A DNA stretch of 64,000 bases, taken from positions 1,093,459 through 1,157,458 of the forward strand of contig NW_022985558.1 of assembly GCF_010093815.1 (NCBI RefSeq), written 5' to 3'. The position numbers and the translations under genes are program-made. Origin of the DNA: Pseudovirgaria hyperparasitica (Eukaryota > Ascomycota > Dothideomycetes > Acrospermales > Acrospermaceae). The first letter of the stretch is position 1, and each line of letters opens with the position of its first letter. Shown one piece after another: positions 21,901-32,607 of the stretch. The notes beneath the pieces are model-generated. The model ran no database searches. It had not been told where the DNA came from and saw nothing but the letters and a program-made list of their open reading frames with translations.

Positions 21901-24725
21901 ATACCAGCCACTGGGGGAGGTCTTGGCCTCGCCATCAAAGTCACAGCCCCTGATGAGCCTCTGCGCGTACCAATAAACTCACCTCCATCGATCCCGGGCC
22001 GACGGATGCCTCCCGTTGTTGATGGTGCGATGTACTCGCCTGCTACGCCGAGCATATACAGCCGCGAATCTCAAGCTGCAAATTTCTCCGTGATAGCAAT
22101 GGATCCTGGACATGCTCTCGGCCAAGGTTCTAAACAAGACTTATCCATACCGGGTGATTATGCTCTGCCTAGTGAGGGGGAGGCGCCATCGCCATCTAAG
22201 TCACCCTCAAAATCGTTTCGATCGGCCGCATCTGACAGACCGTCAACGTCCAGCGAAGAAAAGCGCTCGCCGGCCTACTACACGCCGGTTGTCACCATTG
22301 ATAAAGAGACCCCAGAAGGCAAACGGCTCCTTAAGAGGCGCAACCTAATGCGCGAACTTTACGACACAGAAGACAGCTACCACCAAGATCTTGTCATCAT
22401 GGTTGAGATCTATAGAGACAGCGCCGAGATGGTCATGACGGCGGAGGACAAAAAGGCCTTGTTCGCAAATTGTGAATATGTGCGCAGATTCTCTGCCGAC
22501 ATGAAAGACGCCATCAAGAGAGCCATTGAACCTGTGTACGTCCCCAAGGCCAGTAACAAGATATGGGGTCAGAACGAAAACGACATTGCGGAAGGAAACC
22601 CGGAAGTGATGCATCTGGACCCAGAACGCGATCGCAAGACAAGAGTTGGCCACTTCATGGATCGATCCTTGAATCAAATGGAGTCTGTATATGGTGAATA
22701 CATAAAGAATCATGGAAGAGCCAACGAGCGTTTGCTTCAACTAACAACAGGCAAAGAATCCGGACCGAAGATGAAAACATGGATGGATGTCTGCATTGAA
22801 CAGTCAAACGACCTAACACGCGCTTGGAACCTGGACGCCTTACTAGTCAAGCCGACACAGCGCATTTTGAAATACCCACTTATACTTGCAGGGCTCGTGG
22901 AATGCACAAATCCGGATCACCCTGACTATGACAAGCTCAAACAAGTCCAGAAGCAAATCATTGAAATTTCGACCCGCATCAATGAGAACACTAAACGTGA
23001 AGAGTTGATGACCCAGGTCAATCTGAAATATCAAAAAGCGCGCGACAAGCCGAATATGTCTACCGCCTTTGGACGAGCACTCGGCCGCCGCAAAGAGGTC
23101 CTTAGAGACCAAGTCGGCCTTGGAACTACCGTTGACGATCCTGTATATGACGGCATCGCACAAAAATTCGGTGGCCATTTCTTCCAACTTCAGATTGTCA
23201 TGAGGGATGTTGAAAAGCATATGGCAGAATTACAGACGTATATGGATACCGCCTGTGCCTTTGTCAATACTGTCACCGATTGGGCCGCTGTTGGCCACCT
23301 AGGAGATGTGCCCAGAGTCACTCATCCGGAGCTAGAGAGCAAATGGCGCAAGTATGCACAGGTTTACAAAGAGATCGCCCTTGTTGCATTACCTGAACAT
23401 GTGAGTTCCTCTCCTCTATGGCCGCCTAGTGGGAAACAAAGAATACTGATTAAGCACAGAAAGCTGTTGTCCAAAAGTCTGTCATCAAGCCTATCCAACA
23501 ATTGTGGAAGCTGCACGACAACCCTCAGGTTATGATGTACAGGCGGAAAAAGAAGATGGGAGACTACTTACGTTACAAAGCTTTGAAAGATAAGGGAGAA
23601 AAAATGGACAAGAAGACGATCGAATCGGGGGAGCAATGGCTAGCTTTAAGCGACACTCTTAAGCTCGAACTTCCCAAGCTCTACAATCTCACCAAGAAAC
23701 TCATCGAAAGCGTTCTCAAAAATTTGATTGATATACAGATCACCTGGCAGGTCATCTGGCACAAGAAGCTTAAGACTGCGATCTACGATGTTCGACCCAC
23801 GGGTGACTTCAACCAAGACCTGATAAATCTAGAAAAAGAATTCAAGACCGACTACAATCTTATGCCAAGCGAGGCCAACAAGCTTGCCATATGCAACCGA
23901 ACCCTCGTCAACGAGATACCTAATTATCTGTCACCCATTCCAGGCATCACGACGGACGACTTTGATACTGGACGTCGCACTGGAAGCCGCACTCAATCAA
24001 TGAGCAGTGACAAGTCTGTCAACTCCATTATATGGTCTCCACCCATCGTTCCTGGTACGCAGCCTCACCATACTTCACAGGCTGCGAATGATCGCGTGGC
24101 TGCCCACAGTGGGCGCTATCAGCCATCTTCGTCTGCTACACAACTTCCCCACTATCCTCCCCAGCTTGATGGCTCCGGTGAGTTATCTGCTCGCGCAAGG
24201 TATCGATCTAGTACTGGACAATCAAGTGGTTCCAACACACCACGTCTATCTCTCATGGAAGCTACAATCTTCCCGTCGTCTCGCCCGTCGACCTCCACGG
24301 CTCGCTCCGATCCTTCTTTGCTCCTACAAGGACGCCAAAGTCTCGAGACCGGCGACTACCGCCCACCGACTGGCTCTACTTATGACACTGCCAATCGATC
24401 CTCGAACGGCCGGTCCTCTTCTATATTCTCCTCTGCCATGCCCATGTCAGATTCGCCCGCCCTCACTCGTGCTGATAGCCCAGATAGCTCCGATTCCAAA
24501 GATCCGGATGTTCTCTTCCTCGCTGCCAGCCTGTTTGAGTTTAATATTGCACATGATCGTCGCGAAGGAGGCTATCCTTACCTGGTCTATGTCCCTGGGG
24601 AGGTCTTTGATGTTCTTGGTACCAAAGGTGAACTTTGGCTTGCCCGTAACCAGGACGATGCAAGCAAGAAGATTGGCTGGATCTGGGAAAAACATTTTGC
24701 TCGAATTTTGCCTGAAACTATCTAG
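18949..24725 (+). CDS. Rho-family guanine nucleotide exchange factor with DH, BAR and SH3 domains (1905 aa)
   Basis: The gene has two exons, 18949-23400 and 23460-24725, joined across a 59-nt intron. The first 1100 residues are Ser/Pro/Arg-rich and look disordered. A DH domain starts near residue 1129 (RRNLMRELYDTEDSYHQDL) and contains the conserved core LDALLVKPTQRILKYPLIL. It is followed by a BAR-type helical region (about 1390-1640, with QITWQVIWHKKL and FNQDLINLEKEF), then a Ser/Pro-rich linker. The protein ends in an SH3 domain (about 1830-1900, ASLFEF to GWIWEKHFARIL). DH catalyses GDP release from Rho/Cdc42 GTPases and BAR binds curved membranes. The order recalls animal Tuba and S. 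pombe Gef1 (DH-BAR), so a role at polarity or division sites is likely. The frame upstream of 18949 lacks an ATG. No PH domain is evident. Confidence 0.9.
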
Positions 24726-25739
24726 GCAACTCTGGATAAAGTGCGCTCGATTCTACACCGAGATATCCGCCGCCACTGCTACGAATTTCATTCACTGTTT
24801 CTACTCGATTATTGCGCCGATACCACCGCCACGACTATTCCACGACCGTCCCGAACTTGTGTAATTGCCTCATCATGATCACGTTTACGGAGTTGGTGTC
24901 CAGAGTTGGGGAATACCGCGGAGAATTACCATTGTCTAAAAGCCTTTACTTTGTTTTAATCTTTGTCGATTTCGAACTGTTTCTCTGAAAGCTGCCTGAT
25001 GGTCTGCATGATTTCAGGCCGCATCTGGATTGGATTCATACAGGCGATTACAGAAGTGTTGCGACTGCATCGACTGCCCAGAAGGACGAGACGCCCCTAG
25101 TACCTTATGTATTGTAATTATTCCCCTAGTCTAAGGTTTGGCATGTCGCGCCATTACAGAGCGGGCAGGGTTTGCTATAGTTGCCACGCATGTTGGAAGA
25201 GAAAGAAGTATGTACTAGATACCATATCCGCAGCGAGGAACACAATGTTCAAATCTACATCTGGTATTTTGCATCGTGAAAACGCGGGCCCCTTCACGAA
25301 TTGGTCCTCCATGGGTCACGCGTCTTACACTCTAGAAACCCCCCCAAATCAACACCCTCCCAAGACGGAGAAATCCGCGACCATGTCAAGACAGAATGGT
25401 CTAGAGTCTACAAGTTCAGATGCAGAGCCGACTCAAGGAACTTGCTCATATTCACCGTACCACGCTCGTCTACATAGCTCGGCTACTAACCGGGCCAGGA
25501 GCGCCTCCTGCGCCGCATGCCACTGACTGATACACACACCGCCCGTGTCATCATTATTGTTATTGTTATCATTATTCTTACCATCGCTGCTATACATACT
25601 CATCTCCCCATCCACCCAGCACCAATGCACTATTCAAAGAAACTCTAAGCCACGGCGCAGCAATGAACGTGTCAGAGCCGGAGAAGGCGTTGGGGAGACG
25701 TGGCGTACGCTAGTAAGAGGCGTGGTGAAGTTACAGAGA

Positions 25740-26110
25740 GGGTAGATCGGATTGTAATTTGCTTGGGAATGAGGTGGGGGGGGGCTGGTATATTGTTTGT
25801 ATATCGTGTCTATGGAATGAGGTTTGTGCGGTGGTGCTTTGTTGGTATGTGGTGTTGGGTGGGAGCACATGGCTTGGGCGTTGGGGAGGGAGGGGGTTGG
25901 AGATGATGGCGTATGTTGTTGTAGTTTGGACGGTAGGTGTATTGTGGCGTTTTGGGCTTGGGTGTGGCTTATTGCGTTTTTTGACGGCTGTGTGGTGGTT
26001 TCTGTAGTTGGTGGTGGGGAGAGGAGTCTGTGTTTTGAGAGGGTTTGTTGAGATGTTTGGTGCCACGGCGTTGGCTTTTGAAGTTTTTGGGATAGGTTGA
26101 TGTGTATAGC
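25740..26110. other. G/T-rich strand-asymmetric tract
   Basis: Over about 370 bp the plus strand is made mostly of G and T, with very little C or A. This explains a long Pro/Thr/Gln/His-rich spurious ORF on the other strand. It contains a run of eight Gs (25779-25786) and a quadruplex-like motif. Its cause is unknown. Confidence 0.65.
25876..25896 (+). repeat. G-quadruplex motif
   Basis: Four G-runs (GGG, GGGG, GGG, GGGGG) are separated by loops of 4, 1 and 1 bases. This fits the usual intramolecular quadruplex pattern. Further GGG runs lie just upstream near 25858-25863. Confidence 0.6.
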
Positions 26111-27063
26111 ATAGTATAGCTCTCTACTATGGATTGGTTGTATGTGAGACTGCAGCTTCACATTTCCTCTTATTATGATGATGTAGTGCTATATAACCAA
26201 GACTACAGGTTTAAGTTCTTTCTACGCTTGAGCTACAAATGTTGCAACGGTGGACTTGGCGACGACGTCAAGTTGTGACGGTCAAATGATGCACTCGAGA
26301 GTATTGAGTAGGAGGGAGTTGACTTCAGGGGTGAGGGATCCAGCACAGAATGCACATTCCTACCGGATATATTCATAAACAAGGGGTGTTGTTCTACATG
26401 CTGATGTTTATCTGCATGGTAACGAAACGTAATGCTAGTCCGACATCGCACATTCCGCAATTACCAGATCTACGAGTATAACATGCATTCCTGAAGACAT
26501 AAAGTCCATTCTTAAGGCTCCCTCGGTGTAAATTCTGCTTACAGGACGTGGCAATGACGGAACCTAGGATAGATATCCCTCACTGCTTTCTTGCAGACGA
26601 CGAACCGAGGAGGCATATCTCAAATCATGCAGTCGTCAATATCTCCGTGGGTTCTTACGAAGCACATCCTTATGGCAGTCATGTTAATCACGAGAGCAGG
26701 TGCGATGGACAGTGGTTCATATGCACTGGGTTTATGAATAATATAAGTTATATGGCAAATTAGACAATTTTCTTTTATGATTTGCGGTGAACCTGCGTTA
26801 CATGCATTTGGTCTGCTCTCTTAACTTAGCAGTATTATGGCATTGTTCTCTCCATCGATGTTCTCTCGAAGGCTCAGGTCAAGAAACTATATCCGATCTA
26901 CACTTCACACATCACAATTCCCAGTACAGGAGCATACTATTTACCAGTGAAGCTCGTAGTCGAGTACTATTCTGTGACTATTCGTAGCGAACACTCTGAA
27001 ACGTATAAATTCAACATGAACTATATGATCACAGTGCCTACAACATCCACTAGTTGACCCAGC

Positions 27064-28104
27064 CTACAAGCACGCCCTACTATCCTCATTCAAGCCCAAA
27101 AACGTCCTCAAAAGCACACACTCCCTCGCATCCCCAACCTCATCAACAACCCTATCAATCCTCCCCTCATCAAACGCAAACCCAAACCAGAGCAAAACCC
27201 CCACATCCCGCGCAAGCCGCACCGCATCACGTAGCACCGCCTCCTCACACCGCAGCACAGGCACGCTCTCACCAAGCAAGCCCCAGAACAGCCCTCTCAG
27301 CCTCTCCGCACCGCCAACATACACAAACGCGCCCGATCCCTCGTCGACCGCACCAAGCAGATACTCCAGTCCGTACAGACACATGCCAAACGGCAGATGC
27401 TCGCCTTCCGCCCAGTCCACCAGCCCACACAGCGCACCAGTCCGCGCATCAACCATGATGTTCGACGCGATCAGGTCGCCGTGGTTCAACACCACGGGCA
27501 ACCGACTGAGCTCCTGGACGCGCGCTATGCAGCGCTTCGCTGCGTGGCGGAGGGTGAGGGTGGGTAGCTGGGCTGCGAGCTGCGTCAGGCGAGGCATGAT
27601 GCTGGATCCGATCAGGCCGGTCTGGAGATGGGCTTGCGAGGTGAGCTGGGATGTGGACGGCCAGGCGCTGGCGATGAAGTGTGCGAAGTGTGCGACTAGG
27701 GTTTCGCGGTGTTTGAGGGTCGGCGTGGAGCAGCTTAGGGGGGTGCCGGTGATGTGCTCCATCTCGTAGACGTACAGACGTGTTTTGCTGGCTGCGGCAT
27801 GGTCGATGGGTACTGAGCCTATTTCTTTCACGGCGGGTGCGAGAGGGCCATATGTATCTTTCGCGGCATCAGCGATGGCGATGTTGATGCGGAATGGTGG
27901 AGGCTTGAATTGTAGAATCTTGGACGCCTTCGTCGGCGACAGAGCGTCGACGAGGATCAGTGTGTAGCTGCAGTAACCTTGTTTTTCGGGAAATTCTATC
28001 TGGTGATGTGGATAAAGCCCTATTGCGATTTGATGGCATCGCATTAGCATGTCCGCAGGGAGACTATTCCTATCGAAGAAGGCACCATGGAGTTGCTCGA
28101 CCAT
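27064..28104 (-). CDS. aminoglycoside-phosphotransferase/choline-kinase-like protein (346 aa)
   Basis: The protein is a single-exon member of the APH-type kinase fold. The catalytic loop reads VVLNHGDLIASNIMVD, giving the HxD...N pattern in which Asp is the base and Asn binds metal. The metal-binding strand follows as GLVDWAEGEHLPFG. The N-lobe is diverged and no clear ATP-binding lysine can be named. In fungi such proteins are widespread, often lineage-expanded, and rarely have known substrates; antibiotic resistance should not be assumed from the name. The frame begins with TTG four codons upstream, so ATG at 28104 is chosen. The gene is locally GC-rich and converges with the RhoGEF gene. 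Confidence 0.82.
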   Translation of the reverse strand: MVEQLHGAFFDRNSLPADMLMRCHQIAIGLYPHHQIEFPEKQGYCSYTLILVDALSPTKASKILQFKPPPFRINIAIADAAKDTYGPLAPAVKEIGSVPIDHAAASKTRLYVYEMEHITGTPLSCSTPTLKHRETLVAHFAHFIASAWPSTSQLTSQAHLQTGLIGSSIMPRLTQLAAQLPTLTLRHAAKRCIARVQELSRLPVVLNHGDLIASNIMVDARTGALCGLVDWAEGEHLPFGMCLYGLEYLLGAVDEGSGAFVYVGGAERLRGLFWGLLGESVPVLRCEEAVLRDAVRLARDVGVLLWFGFAFDEGRIDRVVDEVGDARECVLLRTFLGLNEDSRACL

Positions 28105-28612
28105 TGTATTAGGCAAAGCATACAGAGGACATCACTCCTAGAATATGCCATAGTGGCGTGCCTAAGTATATGTGAAGCATCCCACGCACTCTCGAGACGA
28201 CATCATGTTGGACGGCACTCGTGGCACACGGCATTTGTGAAGGTGACCGGTCTAACTGAGTGATTCGCTGATACTACTTGTGACTTCGCAGATGGCGTGT
28301 TGTAGCGGGGAAGCTTCAAGGTTGTGGTGTTGTATGGCTGAACGCACGTGCGGGGAAGCGTGGGATGGTACGTGTGGGACAATGTTGTCCAGGCTTAAAC
28401 GCCTGTAGAGGAGCGAGAGCACTTCCATGTTGCTTTGTACTCAGATACAGTACAGATCTTGTGCTATCATATGTTTGAAGCGAAAACATAGGTTGACTTG
28501 AGTAGGTACGTCCGTCGAAGGTAAAACTAGTAAAGGATGTATCATTTCACGGCTTTGGAATCCGATAACTCTCATGAGATACGCTCCAATGATGAACGCC
28601 ACTTATGATCCA
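28105..28612. other. short intergenic region
   Basis: This should hold the promoter of the APH-like gene and the 3' flank of the CDF gene, both read leftward. No specific element was recognised. Confidence 0.5.
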
Positions 28613-30025
28613 TCAAACATCCTTCTTTACGACGAAATGCTCAGGAGGATGGTCCGTGTCATAGTCGACATGGACATACGCACGTTCAACATCAGGTAGA
28701 CTCTCAAGCTTCTTTTGCAGATCTTCAGCAACATCATGAGTCCTCTTCAGGGTTTCTTCGGGTTCCATGACAATGTCTACCTCAACAATCAGGCGTGGTC
28801 CACTGTGGTATGCACGCACAGTATCGATGGCTCTGATTTCAGGAGAATGGGTCATGGAAATATACGTAATGTGCTGCAACATTGACGTATCTGCAGAAAC
28901 CCCAATGAGTAATTGAAATTCACTCCAAGCGGTCCGCAGCCAGAGGCAGATGATTAGGAGCGAGAGAATGATGGCACCCATTGGATCAATCCACCATCGA
29001 AGCTTGGATCCACCGACGGAAGTCAAGATACCAAAGCCATTAATGAACAAGTCATTGCGATGGTCCTCCCAGAGAATTCTGATCTGGGAGTATGTGTTCC
29101 GGAGCGCCCAGCAGTAGAAGAAGAGACCAAGTTTGGTGCAGAAGGCAACCGCGACAGCAATCACGGACGGAAGATGGAAGCCGTTGGTTGCTGTTTTGGA
29201 GCCCTCCACTAGCTCTCGTATGGACATGACGATAATTATAAGAGAGACTGATACCATTAGAAAGCAGAAGAAGATGTTTCCGGCGGTCTCAATACGAGCC
29301 TTGCCAGATGGGAATTTGCGAGGGTCGACGCGTTTGACTGCGCGATTGCAGAGAATCAGAGTAACATTCGATAACGGATCAAACAAGGAGTCGGCCATGG
29401 TTGTAAAGAGCGAAAGCGAACCTGAAGAGGCAGCTCCGTAAAGCTGTAGACCAGCTAGGACAACGTTCGCGACGAAAGACCCGGTGACTGCGATCTTGTA
29501 TTGCAAGTGATTCTCCTCGTCACTCTTCCTGGCATCTTCAGTATGGTCCTCAACAGGCTTAAGCAGCCTGTCGATATTCTCATTCTGTGTCTCATAGAAG
29601 TCATGGATCTTTTGCGCCTTGCGGCCTCCTTTGCTTAGCGCTAGGGGTCCGATACTGATGCCATCACGCTTTTTGGATGTGTTCGCTCTGATAGCCGCAA
29701 GCTCCGAGTCTCCGACCTTCCGGCTTTCCAAGTTGAATGGATCATTGTGAGACGTGTACTGCGGTAGACTCTCTCTTTCGATGTCGCTTGCATAGGCATC
29801 ATGTCGATGAGTGATGTGGCGCGCATTTACGTCCACTGACTTCTTGGACACTGCGGAGGGTTCGATTGAAGTGCTTCCGCCACCTGGTAGCGTTACGATT
29901 TCAGCATGCGACTGAGACGACTGTGGAACATGGTGTGAGGAGGATGCGCGATGTGGATGTGGATGGTGGTGGAAGGGACTGGGACGCATAGAAATAGCGT
30001 GCCGGAGATCTTGGTCGGAATTCAT
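28613..30025 (-). CDS. cation diffusion facilitator (CDF) transporter, manganese-type motif (470 aa)
   Basis: CDF proteins export divalent metals from the cytosol into organelles or out of the cell by proton exchange. The single-exon ORF has a His/Ser-rich N-terminal tail (HHHPHPHRASSSHH, about 19-32), about six membrane segments between residues 175 and 370, and a soluble C-terminal domain with DVERAYVHVDYD. The metal site in TM2 reads DSLFD (Asp 212 and 216) and that in TM5 reads DHRND (Asp 321 and 325). A DxxxD pair in both helices, rather than HxxxD, is the signature of the Mn-CDF group (plant MTP8-11). Mn2+ is therefore the most likely cargo; Fe or Zn cannot be excluded. Length and topology are normal. 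Confidence 0.92.
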   Translation of the reverse strand: MNSDQDLRHAISMRPSPFHHHPHPHRASSSHHVPQSSQSHAEIVTLPGGGSTSIEPSAVSKKSVDVNARHITHRHDAYASDIERESLPQYTSHNDPFNLESRKVGDSELAAIRANTSKKRDGISIGPLALSKGGRKAQKIHDFYETQNENIDRLLKPVEDHTEDARKSDEENHLQYKIAVTGSFVANVVLAGLQLYGAASSGSLSLFTTMADSLFDPLSNVTLILCNRAVKRVDPRKFPSGKARIETAGNIFFCFLMVSVSLIIIVMSIRELVEGSKTATNGFHLPSVIAVAVAFCTKLGLFFYCWALRNTYSQIRILWEDHRNDLFINGFGILTSVGGSKLRWWIDPMGAIILSLLIICLWLRTAWSEFQLLIGVSADTSMLQHITYISMTHSPEIRAIDTVRAYHSGPRLIVEVDIVMEPEETLKRTHDVAEDLQKKLESLPDVERAYVHVDYDTDHPPEHFVVKKDV

Positions 30026-31401
30026 GACAGTGGTTGCGAGGATATGCCGCGCCTCGTCGCAAACAGCTGTCTTTCTCTATGAGGATTTCGAAGGATGAAT
30101 TCACGGTAGACGTTGCGGTATGAAATAACAGAGGTCATGAAGGAATAAGGAAGTGTGCACATGTATAAAAGCTCACCACTGCCAAGACGGACCTCAACGC
30201 CGCTCATACACTGCCTGAATGGTTGGTGGTAGCGCGGGTCACTATCAATGCCCGGTCACCGGCTCCAACGAGACATCGCGCATTTTTCAGTGAAAAAACT
30301 CTCTTGTGAGGGTCTCGCAGGCGGGCTTTTCTTTCTTTCTAATGATATCTTTTCTATAGGAAAAAACCCCATCGAATCTGTATTTCGGGACCCTTCTACA
30401 ATCATTTTGCGCAGATATTGCATTGGCATGAGGTTCGTGAGTCTAACCGCAAACGGAAAGTTTAGCCCCCAATGACGTTTTAATCTTATCAATCTGTGAC
30501 TGATCTCGTGGGGTTAAGGGGCTTCCACGAGCTAAATGCTTTGGACTCAGGAGAACGACAAAATTCAACAGCCTTCGTCACCGTGATAGGTGATCAGGTC
30601 GATATGTGTATATGCTTACTCCTGGGTTCCCAAGTGGCAGGTTTTGTAAAAGTGTATTTCTCAGTCCATAGTGCCGAAGATCTGCAGTACATAGAATAAC
30701 CCAAATCCTGGTTAACATTCCCGAGAGTACTGCAATCTGAAGCCCATTTCCAGTGCTTGGTGTTAATACTCTTATCCATTTCGCGGCCTCCTAATGTAGG
30801 TAGGCAGAATTATAGACTCTGCGTGGTAAGGCGGATTGGAGGAGAATATCGGTTTAGGCCCTATTGTGGTGACATCTACCTCGCAAGACTGGCGCCGTGA
30901 GACAACTAGGAAAAATACTCTGCTCCACGACCACGATCCCTGTACCAAGCTCAAGCGAAGTCATTTTTAGGGACCTCGCTTTCCCATGTGGCACACTCGG
31001 TAATGAGTTTCTTCAGCATCAGCTGCATGCGAATTCGCCTTGCCTAGGTCTTAGTACATGTGAACCGAACAAGGTATGGAGACTTTTGTAGCGACCTTTT
31101 CAAACTCCACACAGTCATCTGTATGCATGAGGTTATTTACTGCATGGTATACAACTCGCGTACGGCTTTGGTCCCTGTTTAAGCAATCTTTAGCGGGCTC
31201 CACTTCCCCCACACTGCGCCAAGCTTATACCTGAAGACGAGACCTGCAAACGATTAGATGATGGCTGGCGTTGTTATTGTGGGTAGCAGATCCGGAGAAA
31301 GGGGAGGGTATGATGACGGCGTAGAAAAGTTGGAAAGTTGGAAAGCTAAGTTTTCGAGTATGCAACGACGTAGCTTTGAGATCTTGTGAACAACCAATCT
31401 A
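30026..31401. other. CDF promoter and UCH37 gene 3' flank
   Basis: No gene is seen over about 1.4 kb. The left part is the promoter side of the CDF gene; the right part should hold the 3' UTR of the deubiquitinase gene. ORFs are below 80 codons. Confidence 0.5.
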
Positions 31402-32607
31402 TCACACGTCCATCTCATCCCCAGCCACCCCTTGTTTCTTCCTCTCCTCCATCCTCGTTCTTGTCTTCTTCTTGCTCTCTTCCACCCACTGATCATAAGT
31501 TCCCTCCTTGAGTTTCTGCCTCACTACACCCTTTAATAGTTCACCCGTGAAGCCAACGAAGTTATGCCTCCGCAGTGCGTTCTCCCACAGCCATTCAGTC
31601 CGCTTCTGCTCTTCCCTTTGAAGTTGTTCATGATCACCGATTTCTCTTGCGCGAATGCGCAGATCCCTACACATAGCCAGCAGGTTGAATCGGATCTCGT
31701 GTGCTGGATAACGTGCAATTCGTTTCTGTAGAACAGGGATGACGGCATCGGGAAAGGACGTGGTGGTACAAGGGCCGTGAGAAATGGGCGCAGGTTGTAG
31801 ACCATCGAGCTCATAGAGAGTATTGTTGACGCAAGTATATGCTATGAAGTGGTAAACATCATCATCTTCGTTGGCTGTACGTTGGGTCTCATCGATGAAG
31901 GGCGAGGACCGAGCGAAAGAATTGTGAACGGTGCGAATCAACTCGGAGTTGGAAAGAGCTTCTCCACGAATCTGTTTACTGTCAGAATCCCCATCTCAGG
32001 CCTCGTCCGCATGATGTCTTGCCTCTGCAGGGAACATATTGGTAAACTCCTTGAACTCTTTCAGCTGAGGTCCTATGTCCAACTCATCGTCCTTATTCAG
32101 CAGCACTGATAGTAACGCTTGTGTACCACATGCATTCTGGATGGTTTGTGCAGCGAAGAACATGTTGTCGGCCGCATCGTGGTCGAGCGTGCCATCTCTG
32201 GTCGCTTTGGCCGCTGCGTCGCCAGTTGGGTATTTGAAGAGGAAAATTACACCATACAGAGGACTGAATTGCAGTCAGATTCAGGACCTAGATACATATG
32301 ATGCTGCGTCTGGTAGCGCATCGGAAAACTTCCGCATACCTAAGCTGCTTTAACTCGTCTGGCTCTAGTGATATCAATTCCTCGAACTGTACATCCTTGG
32401 CTCCGAGGTTCTGAAGTAGGTAGGTGAAGACGCCCTACGTATTCACAAGATCAGCGATAATATCAGACGACACGCCAAGTCGTGGACGACCAGATGAGAG
32501 TGATTTCAAGAGTGCCTATAAACGCATATTGATAGCAAAGCTTGGTGGGAGTGCATGGGTGGCGCACAAACCGCGTCTGATTCAATGGTATTCCAGCCTC
32601 CCGACAT
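31402..32607 (-). CDS. ubiquitin C-terminal hydrolase of the UCH37/UCHL5 type (313 aa)
   Basis: UCH37 trims ubiquitin chains at the 19S proteasome. The model has four exons: 32607-32572, 32434-32340, 32263-32023 and 31971-31402. Exon 1 encodes only MSGGWNTIESDA, a typical UCH37 start. The catalytic triad is visible: Cys89 in QNACGTQA with oxyanion Gln83, His165 in VYHFIAY and Asp180 in YELDGL, almost the human numbering. NLGAKDVQFEELISLE and NSELIRTVHNSFAR are family hallmarks. The C-terminus (RRHNFVGFTGELLK and a basic, Lys/Glu-rich helix) matches the region that binds Rpn13. The third intron (32022-31972, 51 nt) begins with GC rather than GT; no GT in the area keeps the frame. Without its removal the protein stops a few codons later. 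Confidence 0.92.

Larger units (their letters stand above)
24726..27063. other. intergenic region after the RhoGEF gene
   Basis: No gene is recognised. The left part should hold the RhoGEF 3' UTR. A TTATTG/TTATCA-type simple repeat is near 25546-25580 and a G/T-rich tract lies at 25740-26110. The gene to the right also ends here, being transcribed leftward, so the two flanking genes converge. ORFs in the interval have biased composition caused by the skew. Confidence 0.5.

Noticed and set aside
25634-26161. 175-codon Pro/Thr/Gln-rich ORF on the minus strand
   Set aside because: Its composition follows directly from the G/T strand skew, and frames on the same and the opposite strand are equally open.
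27064-28104. Antibiotic-resistance gene
   Set aside because: The protein has the APH fold signature, but fungal members of this fold are generally not drug-modifying enzymes, and nothing in the context supports resistance.
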